Positions 1 through 11,220 of a stretch of DNA of 64,000 nucleotides are shown here, piece by piece; within the stretch, counting starts at the first letter, position 1; every line of letters starts with the position of its first letter. The position numbers were made by a program, and so were the translations under genes. A model generated the notes under the pieces. That model ran no database searches. It was not told where the DNA came from and saw nothing but the letters and a program-made list of their open reading frames with translations. Origin of the DNA: Lates calcarifer (Eukaryota > Chordata > Actinopteri > Centropomidae); NCBI RefSeq assembly GCF_001640805.2, contig NC_066853.1:23185173-23249172 (forward strand). The letters are read 5' to 3'.

Positions 1-1250
1 GGGAATGCTGTCTCTCTTGGCTCCTCCCTCCCTCTCTCTTTCTCTCTCTCTAAAAGACAAATAGCAAAGAAAGGGGAACAACAATTAATATTTTTAGCAG
101 TGATATAAACATTAGAGCAGCTGATGAAAATAGTAACTCTGATAAAAACATAAAATAATTGTATACTTATCTTTTTAGAAATGAGATGGTTCACAGTGAA
201 ATGTTTCACCTTGTCTCATCTCCACTCCTCTCTCTATAAAACAAAAGACATAAAGAGGACATAACAGTTAATAACTTGAACAATGAGGTAAACAAAAGAA
301 CAAGTCATGAAAACTGAAACTACTGTATTTTAATCTCATAGAATAAATGTTCACTCATCTTTTTAAATATGAAAACTCCCAGTGCATGGTCACCCCCCTG
401 TTCTCTCATCTCATCTCATCTCATCTCTCTGTACAAGTCAAATGACAAACAGGTGGAAATAAAGTTAATAAACAACTTCAGCAACCAGAAGAACATTTGA
501 TCACTGTATGAATTCTGATCATCACAAATAATAAAAATATACTGATCTTTTCAAATGAGATGGTTCTTCTCCTAGTCTCATCTCAGTTCATCCTTACTTC
601 CTCTTTCACTAAAGAACAAATGGCAAAAGAAGGGGGAATAAGAGTTAAAACCTTTAGCAATGATATAAACATCAGACCTACTGATGAAAATAGAAACTCT
701 ATACTTATCTTCAGAGTGTCTCTCCTGTTGTCTCCTCTTCTCTCTTTTCCTCTTTGTGTCATTTACTCTTTATGAAAACATATGAAGGGAAACTGTTAAT
801 AACTTAAACCATGGCAAAAAAAAATTCAATAGATAAATGGTGAGAATAAAAATTCAGATAACAGCACAGAATAAATATATACTCATCTTTTTAAATCTCT
901 TTGTTTCCTCTGGTTATTTTCTTGTTTCCTCTCCTTGTTCTAAAACAACAGACAACAGGGAATAACAGTTAATTATTTGATCAATAAACGTCATCATCAT
1001 CATCATATAATAGTATACTTATCTTTGTAAATGAGATGGTTCACAGCGAATTGTGGGAGCTGGCAGAAGTGTGTCCGTCTCCTCTGCAGTTCAGGTCACT
1101 TCTGTTCAGTTCAGCTCAGTTCTGCTCTATTCTACTGTGTTCTGTTCTGCTCAGCTCAATTCAGTTCCATTCTGTTTTGTTGGGTTCTGTTCTCTCTCTT
1201 AAAGACAAACAACTGATGAGGGAGAAACAGTTAATACTTTGAGGTGTTTG
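1..1250. repeat. Diverged tandem array, ~180-bp unit, about seven copies
   Basis: The same order of landmarks recurs: a CT-rich block with CTCATCTC, then AAAGACAAA-like, then AACAGTTAATAACTT-like, an AT-rich middle with AAACATCAGA/CTGATGAAAA, then TATACTTATCTTTTTAAATGAGATGG. The AGTTAATA landmark falls near 81, 264, 461, 640, 791, 966 and 1227, and the TATACT-ATCTT landmark near 160, 350, 539, 705, 878 and 1013. Spacing is mostly 150-200 bp. Copies differ by many substitutions and small indels, so the array is old. The array may continue beyond the left edge. Confidence 0.8.
1081..1196. repeat. Degenerate 5-bp repeat (TTCTG/TTCAG) inside the last 180-bp unit
   Basis: Pentamers TTCTG, TTCAG, CTCAG and TTCCA follow one another for over 100 bp. 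This lengthens the last unit of the surrounding array to about 260 bp. The open frames here (FCS, LLF, SSIL repeats) arise from the pentamer and are not genes. Confidence 0.8.
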
Positions 1251-1456
1251 TAATATTTCAGAAACACCTGTCGCTACTATCTGACACAGCCTCACTACAC
1301 CATAAAGACAGTACATTTAACAGAGTGATGACATTAATAATAACATTAACTTTAATTAATTAAGAATTAATCAATAATTTTTCAAGAAGGACCTGTTACA
1401 CAAGCAACACAACACATTTAACATTTACATTCTCTGTAAAAGGACTACTTACTTAC
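1251..1456. other. AT-rich spacer, nothing recognised
   Basis: Unique AT-rich sequence between the tandem array and the minus-strand exon candidate. If that exon is real, this is the beginning of its first intron. Confidence 0.6.
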
Positions 1457-1605
1457 TTGTTCATTCTTGGTGATGTTTCAAAGCAAAGTTGATCTTCATT
1501 TAAAACTAAACACATCTTGACTCCCAGGTTTCCATCAGTGTTTACATCTCTCTGTCCACTGCTGACTGCTCCAATTACCTGGCAGAGAAGTGAAGTTATT
1601 ATCAT
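1457..1605 (-). CDS. Possible first coding exon of an unnamed secreted or membrane protein
   Basis: On the minus strand an ATG at 1605 opens 49 codons plus two bases up to a consensus splice donor (CAA|GTAAGT, GT at 1455-1456). The first residues, MIITSLLCQVIGAVSSG, form a short hydrophobic leader ending in small residues, followed by a polar segment with two cysteines and the motif LNEDQLCFE. An upstream in-frame ATG at 1665 lies only a few bases from a TATA-like AATAAAAGG, so the ATG at 1605 is the better start. NEDQLCF faintly recalls a strand of MHC class II DM-alpha chains (DEDQLFF), but the exon layout does not match that family and I do not assign it. The donor and leader are seen in the sequence; the rest of the gene would lie left of this window, past the tandem array. 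It may be chance. Confidence 0.3.
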
Positions 1606-1663
1606 CACTTGGCTTCTATCAAACTGTTCCTGTCCTCTTTCTCTTCCTCTATCAGTCCTGCTC

Positions 1664-1684
1664 ATCCTACCTTTTATTGGTGGA
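1664..1684 (-). promoter_or_regulatory. TATA-like and CCAAT-like box upstream of the exon candidate
   Basis: Read on the minus strand this is CCACCAATAAAAGGTAGG, a CCAAT pentamer overlapping an AATAAAAGG box. It lies about 65-70 bases before the ATG at 1605, which suits a start site near 1640. Position is the only support. Confidence 0.18.
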
Positions 1685-2831
1685 TCAGTAGCGTTGCAGC
1701 TCTGACTCTGTTCCTGCAGCTGGATGTTCCCTGTTGTGATTCTTCTTCCTTGATCTGAACTGGTGAGGAGTCAGCTAGCTCAGATAGAGTTGTACATGTT
1801 TGTAGCTAAAGAAAACACATTCAGCCTTATTTGTCATTATAGGGAAGAATGCACCAGTGAAAGACACACTGAAAAAACTGACCTGTTTAGTACAACCACA
1901 ATAAACAAACTATTTACATATATACACCATTATTCCTCAGCTAACCATATATTTGATATGGTGCAGCATGTCTACGTGGGCCCCAGTGCAAGGGACTACC
2001 TGGAGAATCATTGGTCCTGTCAGATGCTCAGATTATCTCTGAGGAGTAAAAATAATCATTTTGTTAATCTGCCAGAAACAGAACATAACAACAACAACAA
2101 ACGTGGTCAGTCACATTTACACTGATGTCCAGTGCAAACTTTACACTTACACTGTACTTAACACCTGACTACAGACAGACTGTAGGGGGACACTCTGCTT
2201 TCTGTCTTTCTGTTTTTTTCCAACCCTGCAGTTTATTTACTATGTAGGAATCACGATATAAGTAACCAGGTTAGTTATGCTCCATGCAAACACTATATGG
2301 ATAACAATGTGTGTACACACCACAGTGCTGCTGTTAGTTTAGCATTTTGTCTAACAGATGATGTTGATGGCATGATATGGAATAGAAGTTGAATCAAATT
2401 CATTTTAAAATAATAAAGTATTATAAAATGATTATTATGTGTCATAGAAGTCTCTACTGAAAGAAAATCTGATCCCTCTGACATCTTGTCTGAGGCACCA
2501 AAATATCCACAGACAGCCCTGCTCAAGCTAACACTTTTAAATACGTGAGCTTCAACTACTGAAGAGACAAACACGATAAAACTGGATTATATGAAAAAAA
2601 TACAGGTATGAATGAGTAAATGATAATCACACCTGGCCTGACCCTATTCTACAGCTGCTCTGCGCTCACAGGGTCCTGTGGGCTAAAGCTGGTCTCAGGT
2701 GCATCATTTCCTCAGAGTCAGTGAGAATAAATGGCATTTTGTACAAGCCAGTCACATGTTGTTCTACTGTCTAAGTAGTTTGTGGACTTGTTAGGAGAGG
2801 AGTAATCCCTTCTAACTTAACTCTCCCCCAG
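1685..2831. other. Unique sequence, no gene recognised
   Basis: A plus-strand open frame of 120 codons spans 1763-2125 without simple repeats, but I see no domain, leader or splice context. A pyrimidine-rich tract followed by AG (2798-2831) precedes the next entry. Confidence 0.5.
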
Positions 2832-2832
2832 T

Positions 2833-2943
2833 ATGGCTGCCAACTGCAGCAACAGCAGCTCATTAGCAGAGGAGCTGCTGATGGGGAACAACACTCTAAC
2901 TGGCCTGTTCACTCACAAGTGGGAGAGAAGCACTGAGAAATGA
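2833..2943 (+). CDS. 36-codon frame directly after a splice-acceptor-like site
   Basis: A TCTAAC branch-like motif and ACTCTCCCCCAG (AG at 2830-2831) immediately precede TATGGCTGCC. The frame starts MAANCSNSSSLAEELLMG and has two possible N-glycosylation sequons (NCS and NNT). It ends at TGA 2941-2943 with no good donor inside. It could be an N-terminal exon, a terminal exon or chance. No family recognised. Confidence 0.13.
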   Translation: MAANCSNSSSLAEELLMGNNTLTGLFTHKWERSTEK

Positions 2944-4408
2944 ATTTGTTAAACTACAGATTTTTGCTGGCAAAAAACAAAACAAACAAGCAAAAAATAA
3001 AATTCAATAAAAATGAAAAACCTTTTCTTTGCCTTCACCTACATTTCGAGGTGACAACCAAATTTGGGGTGGGGGGGTTCTTGGAGGGTAATTTTAACAC
3101 CTTCATGATACTACTTGTCAACTTGGCCAAATGGTCTAGTCATAAATGTTATACATTTTTTACAGCAGTTTTGCTGGTGCAGCACATTTACAGTGCAGAC
3201 ACGTCTGGCCAAGCTGAAGACAACAAAACAGAAGACTTCCTTTTCACTCAGAGCGGAGCCGCTCTGGTTGTGTCCTTGTGCTGTTTCTCAGCAGGTCTCC
3301 GTGTTCTGCTAACACAGGTTCACCCACACGTCACTTTGGTACAGTCCACTGAGCACCCGGCAGGCCTCCTGGCTCAGCCTGGGCCAAACTAATCAACGCA
3401 TCCTGCAGGGGACATGGCTCCCCCCCCGCTGACAGACCACAGGAAGACCCCGCACACCTGAGCTCAGCCAAGTGGGCACGAGGCACACACTCATACACAC
3501 TACATGGAAAAGCTAAGATTTATGGCTGTGCAAACAGTGCACTGCCTGTTGGTACTATGAAAGAGGAGAGCCGGTGAGTGTTTGCGTGTGGACCAAATAT
3601 CCACAGAGTTAGAGAAACATGAGGTAGATTTTGCTGGTGATGGCTTCTGAGAGGGTGAGGCCCTCATATCTACAGTTTTACAAATAAATCAGTGTGTATG
3701 TGTGTGTTTGCTGACTGTAAATGGCTCACTGTGTCATACAGTGGTCCTCTCAATGTGACATTAGCCTCTCACTGGACTGGTTACCATGGCAATGGTCTGG
3801 CCACACCAAAGTGACTGGAGTGCTGTTGTGTGTGAGTTTTATCATTGAAAGTGGTTACACTGTCACCTCGAAAAAGGACTGAAACAAACACATTTATCAC
3901 ACACACACTGGAAAATTAAAACTCATACCTAGCAAACATTTAAAAACACTTAAAGCTGCAGAATCCTCAAAAACTGTTTTGACCATCTGGATCACAAAAT
4001 ATTCTGTTACACATATCCTGTTTCTCTAGTTAGGACTTTATTTCCTCATCCAGGTAGCTGGAGATGATATATCTTTTTGTAAAACACAAGCAAAATATAA
4101 TGACACTGCTTTGGAAATATAAAATGTTGGAAAGGAACATCAGTACAGTGTATGTTCCTAAAATTTTGATTCACGTTGTACAAACTGTGCAAACAGATAT
4201 GTCATTCCCAGCTTTGTTTGGATCAGGAAAAAGATGCACAGCCTGGGGAATGTATATCTTCTTTATCATGCAACAAATGGAAATTTCTTTTCATCTAGAT
4301 GGAGAGAGTTTTTGAGAATTTTAGAAAGAATTTCAGAATAGCAGTGGGCGATATCTAATATTAATCTCCTTGGTTTTTCATAGGCTCTCATGTATTTTTC
4401 AGAAAACT
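2944..4408. other. Unique sequence with a GC-richer block at 3225-3480
   Basis: No repeat or exon recognised. 3225-3480 is richer in GC than its surroundings and free of simple repeats apart from a short C run, and 3505-3545 is similarly complex. Either could be regulatory; nothing more can be said from sequence alone. Confidence 0.45.
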
Positions 4409-4528
4409 GGTGTTAGCATGCTGATGTTAGCATTTATCTCACATGCTAACATGCTGGTGTTTAGTTATGTTTACTATGTTCAAAATCTTAGTTTAGTGTG
4501 AATGCTAACATTTGCTATCTAGCATACT
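4409..4528 (+). repeat. Dispersed fish repeat rich in GCTAAC/GTTAGCATG
   Basis: TGTTAGCATGCTGATGTTAG, then ACATGCTAACATGCTGGTG, then TTTACTATGTTCAAAATCTTAG and ATGCTAACATTTGCTA. This order matches a short dispersed repeat that I know from teleost genomes. Boundaries are approximate. Confidence 0.6.
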
Positions 4529-4990
4529 TAAAAAATCTTGTGTTCTCTGTAGATCTGTACTAATCTGAGCCCAAATTATGTACAAATTCATTTTGTCACT
4601 GAAGTGTATGTTAATTACATCATGGACATGACATGTGAGAAGAGGGACTGGTATTGATCATATGCCTGTAAGCCTTTGATCAATTCATTAACCAGTCAGC
4701 TCTCAGTCCTCAGTGTCACCCTGCACACAGCGAAGTGATTCTTAATTAGCAAGTACTCTCCATGCATGTGCATTTGTGGTGGCAGCAGTGATGTATGTGT
4801 GTGTCTGTGTGTGTATGTGTGTAGGTGACTGTGTTTGTATATGTGTGTGTTTAAATAGAGTTGGCAGGCTACATGGTGGGCTGGCTGGCAGGATCATGAC
4901 CCGGTGGCTCTGGGGGGGAGAAAACTGGCAGAGAAAACTCTCTCTCTCTTCCCAGACACACTCATGTTCCTTAAAAACAGCTCAATAAAC

Positions 4991-5018
<28 letters not shown>
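4991..5018 (+). repeat. A28 homopolymer preceded by AATAAA
   Basis: CTCAATAAAC is followed directly by 28 A residues. This could be the fossil poly(A) tail of a retroposed copy, but I see no recognisable body upstream and no target-site duplication. Confidence 0.9.
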
Positions 5019-5023
<5 letters not shown>

Positions 5024-6179
5024 AACCTCTGCATTTCTCCTCTCTCTGCCTCTCTATGATCTTTATTATTCAATCAAGAGAATGTGCTTTCAATTCAGTT
5101 TATTTTACATTTAAAAGGGATTTCTCTGCTAAAAATACTCTTGTGTATTTTCTACCAAGTTGGATGTGACAGGCTTGCCAGAGCAAAAGCACATGGGAAT
5201 TTGCAGAGAATACACTTCCTGAGTTAGCTAAAGAGACATGGCAAAGCCCTTCACCTAGAAAAAAAAAACAATCTATAAATATACAGAAAAAGAGACTTCA
5301 GTACAGCATGCTGACTTACGTCGTGCTGGTTTTCTGCCACACTTTGCCGGCCGCTTAAGCCACAGCAATGGGATTTTCAGACTGGAATTAGACTGGTTTT
5401 CATCTAGAGGGGACAGTGGGGGATGTTTTTTTCAATAATAATCTAGCCATGTCTTTTCATTCACTCGCTTTGTCATAGGTGAAGGTGGAGGGTGAGTTGA
5501 AAGAGATGTTACAGAGTGGGAAAAAAATCCTCATCATCTTTACAGCCCCTCCCCCTGCTGCTTCTCCCTCTTTTTTCCCTTCTTTTTCCCACTCAATCAC
5601 ACTCACCCCCTACCTTTTCCCCTTAGACATCACCACATCAAAGAGAAGATGAGAGGAAGATGGATAGAAGGGGAGAGAGGAGGTGGAGTAGGAGAATCTC
5701 AGGGAGGTGGATCAACAGCAGAGGTCAGAGAAAGAGAGAGGGAGAGCGATGAGGAGAAGGCAGGAATAGAAGTGGAATAGAAGTGTGAAGAGGATGTGAA
5801 CACCTGAGCAGGACTGAGATATAACTGAGAGCAGGAGTGTATCGTTCTATTTATATTCCTGTGTGCCTCCCTTAATCTCTCAGTGTGTGTCTCACTTTTT
5901 CTCTCACACACACAGCTTGCATGTCCAATTTTTTTTTTCCTTATGATAACAGAGTGAACAGTTCAATTAGCCCAGGCTGTCAGGACCTTCCATTTCTGCT
6001 CTCTCTTCTCTTCAGACGGAGGGATGGAGGGAAGAGAATAAAGCTGTACACGAAAAGCAGGAACATCAAAGCTCTTGTATTCAGTCGAGTTGCACTTTAC
6101 TATGATGTGTGTGTATGTATGTCAGTGTGTGTATGTGTGGGTGGGTGTTCATAAGATCAGTCACCAGCCATACTGACCC

Positions 6180-6300
6180 ATGTTCCAGCAAGTAAGGCGC
6201 ATGCTAATTAAGCAGAAGACATTTGCTGACATCTTCACATTTTGCTCTCTGCTGTGGGGGATTTGTGCTCCCATGGGCTCACCCACATACAGTATGCATC
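6180..6300. promoter_or_regulatory. Enhancer-like complex block with POU/homeodomain cores
   Basis: A repeat-free stretch with ATGCTAATTAAG (overlapping POU and homeodomain cores) and several other TF-like words. The call rests on texture only; conservation was not tested. Confidence 0.2.
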
Positions 6301-7962
6301 CTATTTCATACTTAATGATATGCTTTATCATATTTAAAGCTACTTTTTCTTTTATATTGTTTGACCTGTTCACTTTTCTTGGTAAATCTTAATCCTACTT
6401 AAATGATTTAGAATGTTGTTTTAAGATGTAAAGATCCAGAAGTTACTTTTAGATCTTTACGACCCTGTAGGAACAGGTGTGTGGATAACAGCTAGAGGAC
6501 AGAGCAGTAGAGACAGATCAGAGAAACAGAGATGAGTGAGAGGATGATGAGACCGCCAACGCTGCTCCCGTGTCAGAGGAAGAATACACGAGGTGAAAGG
6601 TTGGTGACCCTGGTAAGACGACCCTCACTGGGTGTGAGGCGGAGAGTGAGACGTGGAGGGATGAAGGGCAGGGCAAGACACAGGGGGATAAAGAGACAAG
6701 AAAGAGAAAGGAGAGAAAAGGAAGGAAATATAGTGCAATAGAGACCAAAGTATGAAGCCATTTGAACTGAGGATAAAAGGCTGATACCTCATGATATTAT
6801 AAAGATTTAAAATGTTCAATTAAAAAGACAATGACTACATGAAACAAAATAGCTGAAAGATGAAAAAAAATGAAAAAAACAGTTTTCTATTTTTTAGTAA
6901 ACTGGTCTCAAACAAATTAAATGATAATCCTCACAGGTTCTCACAGGTCCAAAATTTTGATTCTGATCCAAAATAGGCCAGTGGAAAATTTGCCTGAACC
7001 AACTATACATGAATTATTTTTTTCAAAGAGACCTGGTCTGTCCAAGAGATATTTGAATATGGTTTGAAATAGATCTGAGAATAATTAGACCCACAACACT
7101 GGTACCAGCATGATGCTCTGCCAGTAAACAACCAACCGCAGTCAGGAAAGAGTGGACACACAAACCTGAGACACACAGAAATAGAAGCAGACCAAATTCT
7201 ACCCAGTTACTCTGAATATAATTTGGACACAGCCTGACTCTGCAGTCAGTCTCGGCTCCTAGGAACTGAGTGAACCCAAGAATACCTCTATCCCATACAT
7301 GATACACAAACTCTCTGTTAAGAGAATGGAAAAATAAAGTGAATAGTGTGGTGTAAAATTCTGAAAAGAGGAGGTAAAACCCTCAGTGAGTTCAAATAAG
7401 TCATAAAATATTAGTCAAAATTTATCAGAGCTGCCTTTTACAGCATATAAAACTGTAATAATTCTAACAAGCTGAGTGCGTCAAAGACATTTGGGTCATA
7501 GGCGTGCCGGCCAAAATAAGAAAGAAAGGGTTGAAAAATATTGGAAAATACCAGAGTAACTTGAAAACCCACCCACACAGTAATTATAGATTTGAGGATA
7601 CCCCTGACCTTTAAGTCTAAATTGCAACCCTAATACAGCCCCATGTAGAACCAAGAGGCTAAATGTCTTCATTTTGGATGATTTTCTTCTCTTTTCCAGT
7701 TCAAAACCCCCACGTATTCACACAAGACTGGAACCGAAACTCAAGTGCACTGGCATCTGTGTTCGTTCCACCAGTCTGTCCAAGTTTTCTCTCCTTTCTA
7801 AAACATGGAAGTGAGTAACCCAGTTTGTTTAGGATTTGGTCATGGGAAGGACCACTGCAGCTAGGCAGACACAAATAATCTGTGCAGCTATTGTCACACT
7901 TGGAGTCCAAACCATGCACTCAGATCTTGTCTCTGATCTGAGGCCCATGAAAAGCCTTGGCT

Positions 7963-7996
7963 GTGTGTATGTGTGTGTGTGTGTTGGGGGGGGGGG
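7963..7996. repeat. (TG)n followed by G11
   Basis: TGTGTGTATG then pure TG to 7984, then 11 G residues at 7986-7996. Confidence 0.95.
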
Positions 7997-8074
7997 TGTT
8001 ATGTGGGTGAAGGTGCTGTATGCCCTTATGGAGCAAGGTAGTGCTTGTGGTAGTGCAATGGAGTTTTCAGTTTG

Positions 8075-8145
8075 TACACAAACACCCACACACACCCACA
8101 CACGCACAAACACACACACACACACACACGCACACACACACACAG
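8075..8145. repeat. Imperfect (CA)n microsatellite
   Basis: CA dinucleotides with CCCACA, GCACAAA and CGCACA interruptions. It is the strand complement of the TG array ~100 bp upstream, so the two could pair as an inverted repeat. Confidence 0.95.
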
Positions 8146-8815
8146 ACCCTCTGATCCTCGTAAACCATGTAAACCACAAGAGGAAGCTGTCATTACGCTC
8201 CCTGAGGAGCTCACAGGGTGTAATTTGAAAAGATAAGAGAACAAATTAGCTGAGAATTCATTATGTGTTTATATTCAGTGAGTGGGCATTATGGGAAGGT
8301 TTTTGAATGGTAGCTATTGATGGGATGACTTCACAGGATGAACAGCAATGGAAAATGCATTCTATAATGGTTTTCTTAACGGATCATTTAATTCAAATTG
8401 CTTTTGTTTAACCCGAAATATGTGAACATCAATTGAATTCACGCTCGCATTTGTTAACATATTTTGCACATGTACAGTACATATAGTTTCAAACATGTCC
8501 AGGAGATTTGTTATGATTTCTCGTTTCTAGGAGAGGCAAACAGCTAAACCTGAGCTGCCATGGAAAATCAACAACATGGGCGGAAAAAAGGTTCAGACAC
8601 CAAACAATCCATGTTTAGATCCATGTTTGCCCATTCACTTTCATTTTGTTTGCTTTTTCTGTTGGCTTGGGTAGCATAAGTGTGGGGGTTGTACTTGGCG
8701 GTGGGATAAGTGTAGGCATAGAGGACTGGGAGGTTGGGGGTAGCAAGGACAGATGTTGGGATTAAATGGGTGGGGTGGATTTTGAGCTGGGAGAGTTAAG
8801 CTGCACATAATGACC

Positions 8816-8820
<5 letters not shown>

Positions 8821-8846
<26 letters not shown>
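8821..8846. repeat. T26 homopolymer
   Basis: 26 consecutive T residues. Confidence 0.97.
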
Positions 8847-9862
8847 AAGGGGTTTTGGTTAGGGTGGTGGTTCAACATGTAATGACTCGAGGAAATTTCA
8901 TTTTTTTATAATAAAGAAACATTAGGAAGAAGTTCACTTTTAATGTTGAGTAAAAACACTTTAATACATATGTTCTTAATTTTGCATTAACTGATTTCTT
9001 GCTAGTTGGGGCAGTAGAAGCAAGCTATGAACACAACACTAGCTATTATCCCAGCTTACTGATGCTGCACTAAACTTCTTAGCTAAGCTGGAGTCCACTC
9101 TCTCTTCACCTGCTGAATGTAAGTCCAATATTCACACTCCTTTTACCTCTGTTTTGTTCTCCACCAACTCCTGTGGGAAATTTGATTCTTCAGCTACTTT
9201 ACACTCCATTATGTTCATTCAGTGACTAGGTAGTGGCTACTCAACAAGAAGTAAAGAAATAAAACAAAATAAAAAAGCACAAAATTTTACATAGAAACAT
9301 AACACATCTTCATTATGATATAATCCTCAGTATATTTAAACACACATACATTAATCAGAATATGTTAATACATACATTATTGTTACGTTAGATGGATACA
9401 TTTAGGGTGGACTGTCATTTTAAAAGACAGCAATCTTGTAAGATAAATTGCACACAGTAAACGTATTTTTAACAATCTGTGCTGCTATGATGATTCACAC
9501 AACAGAAAACCAAATACAGGAAGAGAAAAGAGAAGTAAAAGATGAAAGACTGGTGAATCCAGCTTTTTGTGGTTAGAGTGGCACTCACTGCTGTTCACAC
9601 CCAGTTTGTCTTTTGCTCAGGTGACATTCCCAGCACAACAATATCATGTTCATCAGTTATGTGGACAAATAATGTGGGGATAGGATGCTTCACCCACTAG
9701 CACAAACCAATAAGACCTTTGTATTTTATGCCCAAATCTCATAACTATCAGTGACTATAACACCAAAAGGTGCTAAGGTTCCTTTTACTGGAACTGTGTA
9801 AGTTCTTTTTATGAAAAGTGTATTTTTCATGTGACTGGATGGCTGGTTGGGATGTTATTGTA

Positions 9863-9884
9863 TGTGTGTGTGTGTGTGTGTGTG
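9863..9884. repeat. (TG)11 microsatellite
   Basis: Pure TG dinucleotides after TGTA. Confidence 0.95.
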
Positions 9885-10019
9885 AGACCCACTACCCAAA
9901 GATGAGGAGCGGGAACGTGAGACTGCAATGCTAGATTTCACTTAATCATCTCCTGATGCTAGTGTAAACACTGAATCTGATTTGAACTAATTAGGTTTGT
10001 AGTCAGGGTAAATAGTGTA

Positions 10020-11220
10020 AAAGGAAACCGCTCGCACATTCAGCAAGATCTTTCCCATTCACAGCTACCTCCTCTGTTCACTCCAAATGTATTCCTTTAT
10101 TTAACCAGGAGGACAAAATGTTGAAACTTGTGCCAGGCATTTTCCCCCTCTATTCCTCTGATCCAATGTTATAAAAAGGCTTTCTTTCCCCTCAAAGTCA
10201 TATGTAATTTCCATAATGTTGTTTGGTTGGACCGTGAGTTTTTCCTGCTCGTGTATTTGGGTAATTTGATTTTTGAGAAAATAAGGGCACAGGAAAGGGA
10301 GAGGGAGAAGGGATGATATATATATATTTAAAGAACCTTTCAATCGATTTCCTGGCTTGGTTTTTGAGATATTTCACTTTTGTGGTTATGGGCCGCTCCT
10401 TCCTCCTCCCTTTCTCTTCTCTCCCCCCTTTTGGCATTCTCGGCGCAGTCTTGAAAAGTTTTTGCCGTCTAGCATCTTGTCACTCACATCTCCCGTCTCT
10501 CCCTCTCTCATCATATCCAGTAATGTAGTCACACTGATTGCATTCTCCCACTAATCTAATTCTTCCCTCTTTCAGCCCCCCAGAGACTTCGAGCAGATTC
10601 ACATCACATCCATTTCAGTGACCCCCCCCCCCCTTCCTCATGACAGCAAATACTAACTTTAGATTGAAAGGAACCATAAGCCTCGCCTGCCTTAAACACT
10701 CCGATCACATTACCGCCTTCACAAAAACAAACATCACTTCAGCTAACTGTTTAGATCTCATTATACATCAAGGAAAAAAAAAAAACTAGTGGACTTCAGT
10801 GATTCACATCAAAATGAAATCCAACGGGGATCCTATCCAGCAATTAAGATAACATTTATTCCCAAACAGCAGACTCCTTTTATCATATCGTTAATTTTAC
10901 CACAGCAAATGTAATTAACACATGCTTCAAAAGCAGTGGCTATCACTACATGACACTAATTTGTGCTAGATTAGCTCTCTCATTCCCACAAGATCCATAT
11001 GGCCAGATACTCCGCGGCACACCTACAGAAAATGAATATTTGTAGAGAACCAAGAAATACCTTTGCTCAGCGACTTCAAATCCCATAGTGCATTGCTAAC
11101 CCTTGTATTAGAATGATCAATGGCTCCTGAGGTTGTTCAGGCCAAAGGTTGCTGACTGGACTTGTTAAGGGTCAGGGTCCCTTTGAGCTAAAGAGACAGC
11201 CGAGACAAAACAAGCATTTC
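10020..11220. promoter_or_regulatory. Long block resembling a cluster of conserved non-coding elements
   Basis: About 1.2 kb of complex sequence interrupted only by C12 (10622-10633), a CT-rich patch near 10400-10510 and a short A run. It is dense in homeodomain-type cores (TTAATT, AATTAAC, ATTAAG) and TF-like words (ATCACATTA, GATTGAAAGG). No coding frame runs through it. Conservation is inferred from texture and is untested. Confidence 0.3.

Larger units (their letters stand above)
4529..7962. other. Unique sequence with microsatellites, no gene recognised
   Basis: Holds an imperfect TG array (4789-4852), an A28 run (4991-5018), an opposed pyrimidine-rich (5545-5600) and purine-rich (5640-5770) pair, and an imperfect TG array (6105-6148). 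5295-5400 and 5950-6000 are complex unique blocks. The frame at 6532-6741 is Arg/Lys-rich, with a CTG|GTAAGA donor-like site at 6613 but no supporting acceptor. Confidence 0.5.
8146..10019. other. Unique sequence, no gene recognised
   Basis: Contains T26 (8821-8846) and a pure TG array (9863-9884). 8640-8800 is a G-rich block with many GGGTGG/GGTTGGGG words. 9000-9110 has AGCTTACTGATGC/TTAGCTAAGC words that might be a decayed repeat. Confidence 0.5.

Noticed and set aside
4983..5018. AATAAA followed by A28 as a processed pseudogene end
   Set aside because: The signal directly abuts the A run, no body similar to a gene precedes it, and no target duplication is visible.
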